A stretch of DNA of 64,000 nucleotides from Amaranthus tricolor (Eukaryota; Streptophyta; Magnoliopsida; Caryophyllales; Amaranthaceae), in the NCBI RefSeq assembly GCF_026212465.1, contig NC_080052.1, positions 14,390,686 through 14,454,685 of the forward strand, read 5' to 3'. Shown here piece by piece: positions 58,991 to 64,000 of the stretch. The notes under the pieces are model-generated. The model had not been told where the DNA came from. It saw only the letters and a list, made by a program, of their open reading frames with translations, and made no database searches. The first letter of the stretch is position 1. Every line of letters starts with the position of its first letter. A program made the position numbers and the translations under genes.

Positions 58991-59877
58991 ATGGATAAAG
59001 GAAAAAGACCGGCCGAGGAGGGAAGTATTACCCGAGAGGAACCCTGGAGAGCTTTAGTTAATGCCCCAGTCTGGGCAGAAATAGAGGCTCTGGGAATTTG
59101 GGATAGAAAAGAGGAAGAAAGTGATTTGGATTACACCCGACGAATGAAAAAATAATGGAAGAGGAGATGATTGCACTGAAAGAGAGGAGTGACTAGTTTC
59201 ACCTAGAGCTTGACAGAAGGGTAAGAGCAGTGCAAACTGAGGGTCGGGACGGAGTTGACGTTCCAGAGTCTAGTGGGGCAAGGAGAGATAGTAATGAGGA
59301 GGATGTTCCAGTAGTAAACCCGAACTCAGTGTCATTTATAATCTTCGACGAGTTGGATTTCGAGAAGGATCCCGAGGAGGATCTAGAAGAGGACCCGGAG
59401 GAGGACCCCGATGAGGACCCAGAAGAAGAATTTGAGGAGGATTTCGAAGAAAATTCGGATGAGGAGCAGGGAGAATTTATGGAGGAGGATTCTTTAGGAG
59501 TGGTAGAAGAGCCTGATGAGAATAACTTAGGGGATGGATATAATGCTGATCAGGAGGGGGAACTAGCTGATAGAGATGGAATGTTGAGTGATAATGATAG
59601 CGGAGTAATTATTCTAGGGGGTTGGCCAGTGAGGCGAGAGGATCTCATGAGTGAGGAAGAAAGTGAGATAATGATGTGGGAGGAGGAACCACCTGAGCCA
59701 ATAATTGTAGAGCTTTTTGATTCCGTAGCGCGACTTACTATGAGTGATTCCTTATCTGTAGGAACCCCTTATGATTCCGATAGCGCATCTAGCGATGACT
59801 CTGGTGATGCTGATTTTGACCCTGATCAATACATGGAGGATCGGGACCGTCTGGATGCGTCACCTTTATTTGCCTGA
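58991..59877 (+). pseudogene. Ty3-C acidic pre-gag ORF, disrupted
   Basis: The ATG at 58991 begins MDKGKRPAEEG. The Trp codon that is a stop in Ty3-A is intact here (APVWAEIEALG). A deletion of about 34 bases, compared with Ty3-A, leads to a TAA at 59153-59155, and a TAG follows near 59191. From 59230 the frame is open to ASPLFA with the same DPEE/DPDE repeat and acidic tail. The two family copies are damaged at different places, so the ancestral ORF was intact. Product unknown. Confidence 0.7.
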
Positions 59878-60310
59878 TTGTTTTTACTTTATTTGATTAT
59901 GCATGTGTACGAGTTCGTATGTCTAGTTCCTTAGTAGAATAAATTGTGAACTATTTTGTTGGTTAAATGATTTGGTTGTTTATCTCGGACCTTTGTAGTA
60001 TTTGAACAGTGGTTATGTGGGAATTTATACCCAATTATTTCCTTTTTAGATTGGAACTATATGGTATTATTGTTTTGAATTTGAATTTTGTTTTTAAAAG
60101 TCTAAACATTAGTAAGTAGAATCGATTCAGTATTGTAGTTATGGAAAAATGAACAGATTTGATTATAGACTCATTGTTCAACCTTTTTACCTTTAAGGCT
60201 ACTACCTTGTTTATTTTAGAACAATAACAGAATGAGTTTTTCCTTAACCTCAAACGCTGTAGAAATGTATTTACATACCTTGTTTAACCTAATGCAGTAT
60301 ACCTGCTATC

Positions 60311-63300
60311 ATGCCACCCTTTTTGAAAAGGTCCGTGCCAAGAGGAAACTCTGATCGCGTGCTTCGAAACCTAGTTAAGGCCCTAGCTGGCGCAAGGAAT
60401 CCGAGACCGAAATCCTTGGAGGAAAAGGCTTCGTCAATTAGTAAGAGAATAGCCCAGAGTAAACCTTCGACTTATAGTGGAAAAGGTGAACCTTCTATGT
60501 TGGAAAACTGGCTGAGAGAATTTGACAAGCTTTTTAGTGTGGTGAGATGTCTTGCTGCGCTTATGGTTGACCAAGCCGCGTTTTTCCTAGTGGAAGACGC
60601 TGACTATTGGTGGACACATAGTAAGATGAGGTTGATAACCGAAAACGACGGTGACTTAAGCTGGGAAGGATTTAAGGGGGCGTTAAGGGACCAATTTTAT
60701 CCGCCTCATGTTAGGAAGGACAAATTAAATGAGTTTGCTAGGTTCGAAATGGGAAACCTAACGGTAGATGAATATTATCAGAAATTTATGGAATACTTGA
60801 AGTTTTGCCCTAAGGATGTCCCAACTGAGGGAAAGAAAATACAGCGTTTTGAGTTAGGTCTATCGTATGAGATCCAAAAACACATTGAGACTGATAGATA
60901 TGATACGTTGGACCAGCTATACAAGAGAGCTGCGCAGGTTGGAAATGTTATCAGGAAGGAAAAAGAGAAGTTGGGCCATAGCGGAGAAAAGAGAAAAGAA
61001 CCCGTGTTTCAGAATGATACGAATGCGAGTAATCAAGTCCAAAATCAATTTAAGAAGCACAAACCGTTTGGAGGCTTTCAGGAGAAAGGTTTCCATCCTG
61101 GTCAAAACAGCAAGAATGGGGGAAATTCGAGATTTGAGGCTAGAATACAGAAGCCTTTGTATGATCGTAATGGGAAGGAAAGAATCTTCAACTATAGAAG
61201 ATGCCAAAAGAACCACCCAGGAAGGGACTGCCGGGGTGCGTTAGTGGACTGTTCTTACTGTGGTAAGCCGGGCCATAGAATGTACGAGTGTTATACTCGC
61301 ATAGGACAACAAGAGTTGCAAGGGGAAAATCATAGAGGTTTCCAACAACAAAGACTCACTAACGGACGGAGTAGTAATGAAGCTGGTAGGGGGAATCACA
61401 ATGGCGGATGTTTTGGCCGAAACTTAGGAGGTGCCTCAAACCCTAGGTTTTCGGGAAATAACTCCGGTGTTCAGCAACGACCGGGAAATGCTAGAAACGA
61501 GAATTTCTTTTCAAGCCAACGTGGTAATCAAGGAGGTGTTACTACTTCTACCCAAAACGACGGCAGGCTTTCAGCAGTTAACTCGAGGGAGGCAGCACAG
61601 GCGTCGGATGTGGTCATAGGTACGTTCTGCATTAATACAAAATCCGTTAAAGTACTTTTTGATTCTGGTGCATCGTGCTCGTTTGTTTCAAAGTCTAGAG
61701 TTAAGGATTTAGAATTGGAGAACCCCGAGGAAACATCTTTTTCAGTCTCTACTTCTTTTGGGGAGACTTTTGATTGTAATACGTTGTTCCGTGAAGTGCT
61801 GGTTAAGATAGGGAAAGTAAAATTTCCAAGTAATTTATTTTCTCTAGAAATGGATGATTTAAATGTAATACTTGGGATGGATTGGCTAAGTAGATACAAA
61901 GCGATAATAGATTGTGAAGAACAGTCAGTGACTTTAAGTGGACCTAGGGGGGAGAAGGTTAAATATAGGAGTTTTCCTAAGGGACCGAGGATAAAAATTG
62001 TATCGTCATTGAAGGTCAGGAAGTTAATCAAGCAAAGGCAACCGTGGTTTCTGTGTAGTATAAGTAAAGTAGGGGAGCGGGAGTTGCAGCTTGAGAACAT
62101 TCCAGTAGTCTGTGATTTTAGAGATGTTTTTCCAGAAGAACTTCCTGGTATGCCGCCAAGAAGGGATGTGGATTTCTCGATTGATTTAATCCTTGGGACA
62201 GGGCCAATTTCAAAAGCTCCTTACCGAATGGCCCCAAAGGAGATGGAAGAATTGAAAGTCCAATTGGAGGAGTTGTTAGAGATGGGTTATATAAGACCCA
62301 GTGTGTCGCCTTGGGGAGCCCCAGTGTTGTTTGTAAGGAAAAAGGACGGAAAGATGCGTCTCTGTATTGATTACAGAGAACTTAATAAGGTCACTATTAA
62401 GAATAAGTACCCATTACCACGGATCGATGATCTTTTTGATCAGTTGCAGGGGGCAGGAGTCTTTTCCAAGATTGATTTGCGGTCCGGGTATCATCAGTTA
62501 CGTATCAAGGAGGAGGATATTAGTAAATCAGCTTTTAGAACCAGATACGGACACTTCGAATTTACCGTGATGCCTTTTGGGTTGACCAACGCACCTGCAA
62601 CTTTTATGGGGTTGATGAATCGGGTTTTTGACGCGTACCTCGATAAGTGTGTGGTGGTGTTCATTGATGATATTTTGGTATATTCCAAGAACCAAGAAGA
62701 ACATCGAGAGCATTTAAGGATAGTCTTGCAGATTCTGCGAGAGAATCAGTTGTATGCTAAGTTTTCGAAGTGTGAATTTTGGTTAGAGCAAGTGGCTTTT
62801 CTGGGTCACATTGTTTCTAAGGAAGGAATTTCCGTTGATCCAGCAAAAGTAGCAGCTGTTCGGGATTGGTCTACACCTCGGAATGTTACAGATATCCGGA
62901 GTTTCTTGGGATTAGCAGGATACTATCGTCGTTTAGTGAAGGACTTTTCTCGCATCGTTCGTCCACTGACAGCCTTGATGAAGAAGGAAAAGAAGTTCGA
63001 ATGGACAGAAGAGTGCGAGAGGGCATTTCAGTTGTTGAAGGAGAAGTTAACTACAGCCCCTGTGTTGACCTTACCTGATCCATCTTTGGAATACTCCGTC
63101 TACAGTGACGCTTCCAAACATGGATTAGGTTGAGTTTTAATGCAAGATAGGAAAGTGGTGGCGTATGCTTCACGTCAACTAAGGACCCATGAGGTGAATT
63201 ATCCAACACATGACTTGGAGTTAGCGGCTGTGGTTTTCGCATTGAAAATCTGGCGACATTATCTTTATGGTGTCAAATGCAAGGTCTTTACGGATCATAA

Positions 63301-64000
63301 AAGCTTGCAATTTTTGTTCACTCAATCCGAGTTGAATTTGCGCCAACGACGTTGGTTAGAACTTATCAGTGATTATGATTTGGAGATTTCATATCACGAA
63401 GGCCGTGCGAATGTAGTCGCTGATGCTTTGAGCAGAAAATCGAGGCATTCAGTCTCAGCGTTAATAACCTCTGAGGAGTTGTGTAAGGAGTTTGGGAGAA
63501 TGAACTTGGAGATAATCCAAGAAGGGGAATTGGAAGCCAAGTTGAGTGCCTTGTTTATTCAACCTACCTTTTTCGAAGAGATTATGGCTAAGCAACTAGA
63601 AGACCCAAAGTTCATTAAACTTCGGGAGCAGATCAGTGAAGGGAAAGCTGAAGGTTTTACAATTCATGAGGACGGTAGTCTTCGTTTTAAAGGACGGTGG
63701 TGTGTGCCGGATGGGTGTGACTCCTTGAAGGAAAAATTATTGAACGAAGCTCATTATTCTAGATACTCGATTCATCCTGGTGGGGATAAGATGTATCAAG
63801 ATTTAAAATGCATGTTTTGGTGGTCTGGTATGAAAAAGAATATTGTTGATTTTGTTTCCAAGTGTTTAACGTGTCAAAAGGTTAAGAGTGAACATCAAAG
63901 ACCAGCTGGGTTACTGCAACCTCTGGAAGTCCCGGTATGGAAGTGGGATGACATATCTATGGATTTTGTGTTAGGGTTGCCACGAACTAAGGATATATAT
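60311..64000 (+). pseudogene. Ty3-C gag-pol polyprotein, one visible stop, 3' end outside window
   Basis: Open for 940 codons from [12 protein letters not shown] to a TGA at 63131-63133 that replaces the Cys codon after SDASKHGLG in RNase H; the same frame continues to the window edge. Capsid spans about residues 1-230. Zinc knuckles are near 300-327, the first having lost a Cys (NYRRC), the second [14 protein letters not shown] intact. Protease FDSGAS has Asp at about residue 451. RT has [10 protein letters not shown] with catalytic Asp pair at about 786-787. RNase H and the integrase zinc finger CLTCQK follow. This is the best preserved polyprotein in the window and shows gag and pol as one frame. 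Confidence 0.92.

Larger units (their letters stand above)
56325..64000 (+). mobile_element. Ty3-C: second copy of the Ty3-A family, cut by window end
   Basis: 5' LTR 56325-58701 (2,377 bp), PBS TGGTATCAGAGCGGGAG (58704-58720), acidic pre-gag ORF (58991-59877), spacer, gag-pol from 60311 to the window end within integrase. It is collinear with Ty3-A in the opposite orientation and closely similar. It is inserted in gag of Copia-C; the left flank is ATCAA. The right LTR and target duplication are outside the window. Confidence 0.93.

Overview
The window is AT-rich nuclear DNA from a flowering plant, most likely a eudicot. It holds spliced plant genes, LTR retrotransposons primed by initiator-Met tRNA, a Cassandra-type TRIM and a plant MBF1c gene. 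I cannot name the species. Only two host genes are visible: the 3' half of an ALDH2-family aldehyde dehydrogenase close to ALDH2C4/REF1 (four exons, 1303-5552, + strand), and an intact intronless MBF1c coactivator gene (50604-51041, - strand) with a TATA box and two heat-shock-element cores upstream. Nearly everything else is mobile DNA.

Layout. 1-6910: ALDH gene. Its last visible intron (2513-5278) carries a roughly 930-bp foldback element and a complete Cassandra TRIM whose LTRs contain 5S rRNA-like sequence, flanked by ATTTT/ATTTT. A small MITE lies downstream. 6911-23786: a decayed Tork/Tnt1-like Copia element (Copia-A, +), split near its gag start by a chromodomain Ty3 element (Ty3-A, -, 7521-19095, TSD TTCTA/TTCTA). 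23787-30107: AT-rich DNA with a Copia gag relic, a hAT-like non-autonomous element, a solo LTR (TSD GTAGC/GTAGC), a possible CACTA terminus and a long TA tract. 30108-46795: a second Ty3 family (Ty3-B, +), split inside gag by a full-length Sirevirus-type Copia element (32910-43266) that keeps a third ORF after pol. 46796 to about 50110: 3' half of another Copia element (Copia-B, +). 50604-51300: MBF1c and its promoter. About 52380-56324: a decayed Copia element (Copia-C, -), split by a third Ty3 element of the Ty3-A family (Ty3-C, +, 56325 to beyond the window end).

How the parts relate. The insertions give a relative order: Copia-A before Ty3-A, Copia-C before Ty3-C, and Ty3-B before the Sirevirus. 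Ty3-A and Ty3-C share 2.4-2.5 kb LTRs, an iMet PBS, an extra acidic ORF between PBS and gag, a spacer of about 435 nt, and a gag-pol ORF (capsid, zinc knuckles, protease, RT, RNase H, integrase; chromodomain visible in Ty3-A). Ty3-B is a different family but has a comparable pre-gag ORF ending in the same Glu-Asp-Pro repeat. This acidic pre-gag ORF is the least explained element of the window. All large retroelements carry stops, frameshifts or deletions. Several stops look like C-to-T changes, as expected for methylated silenced DNA.
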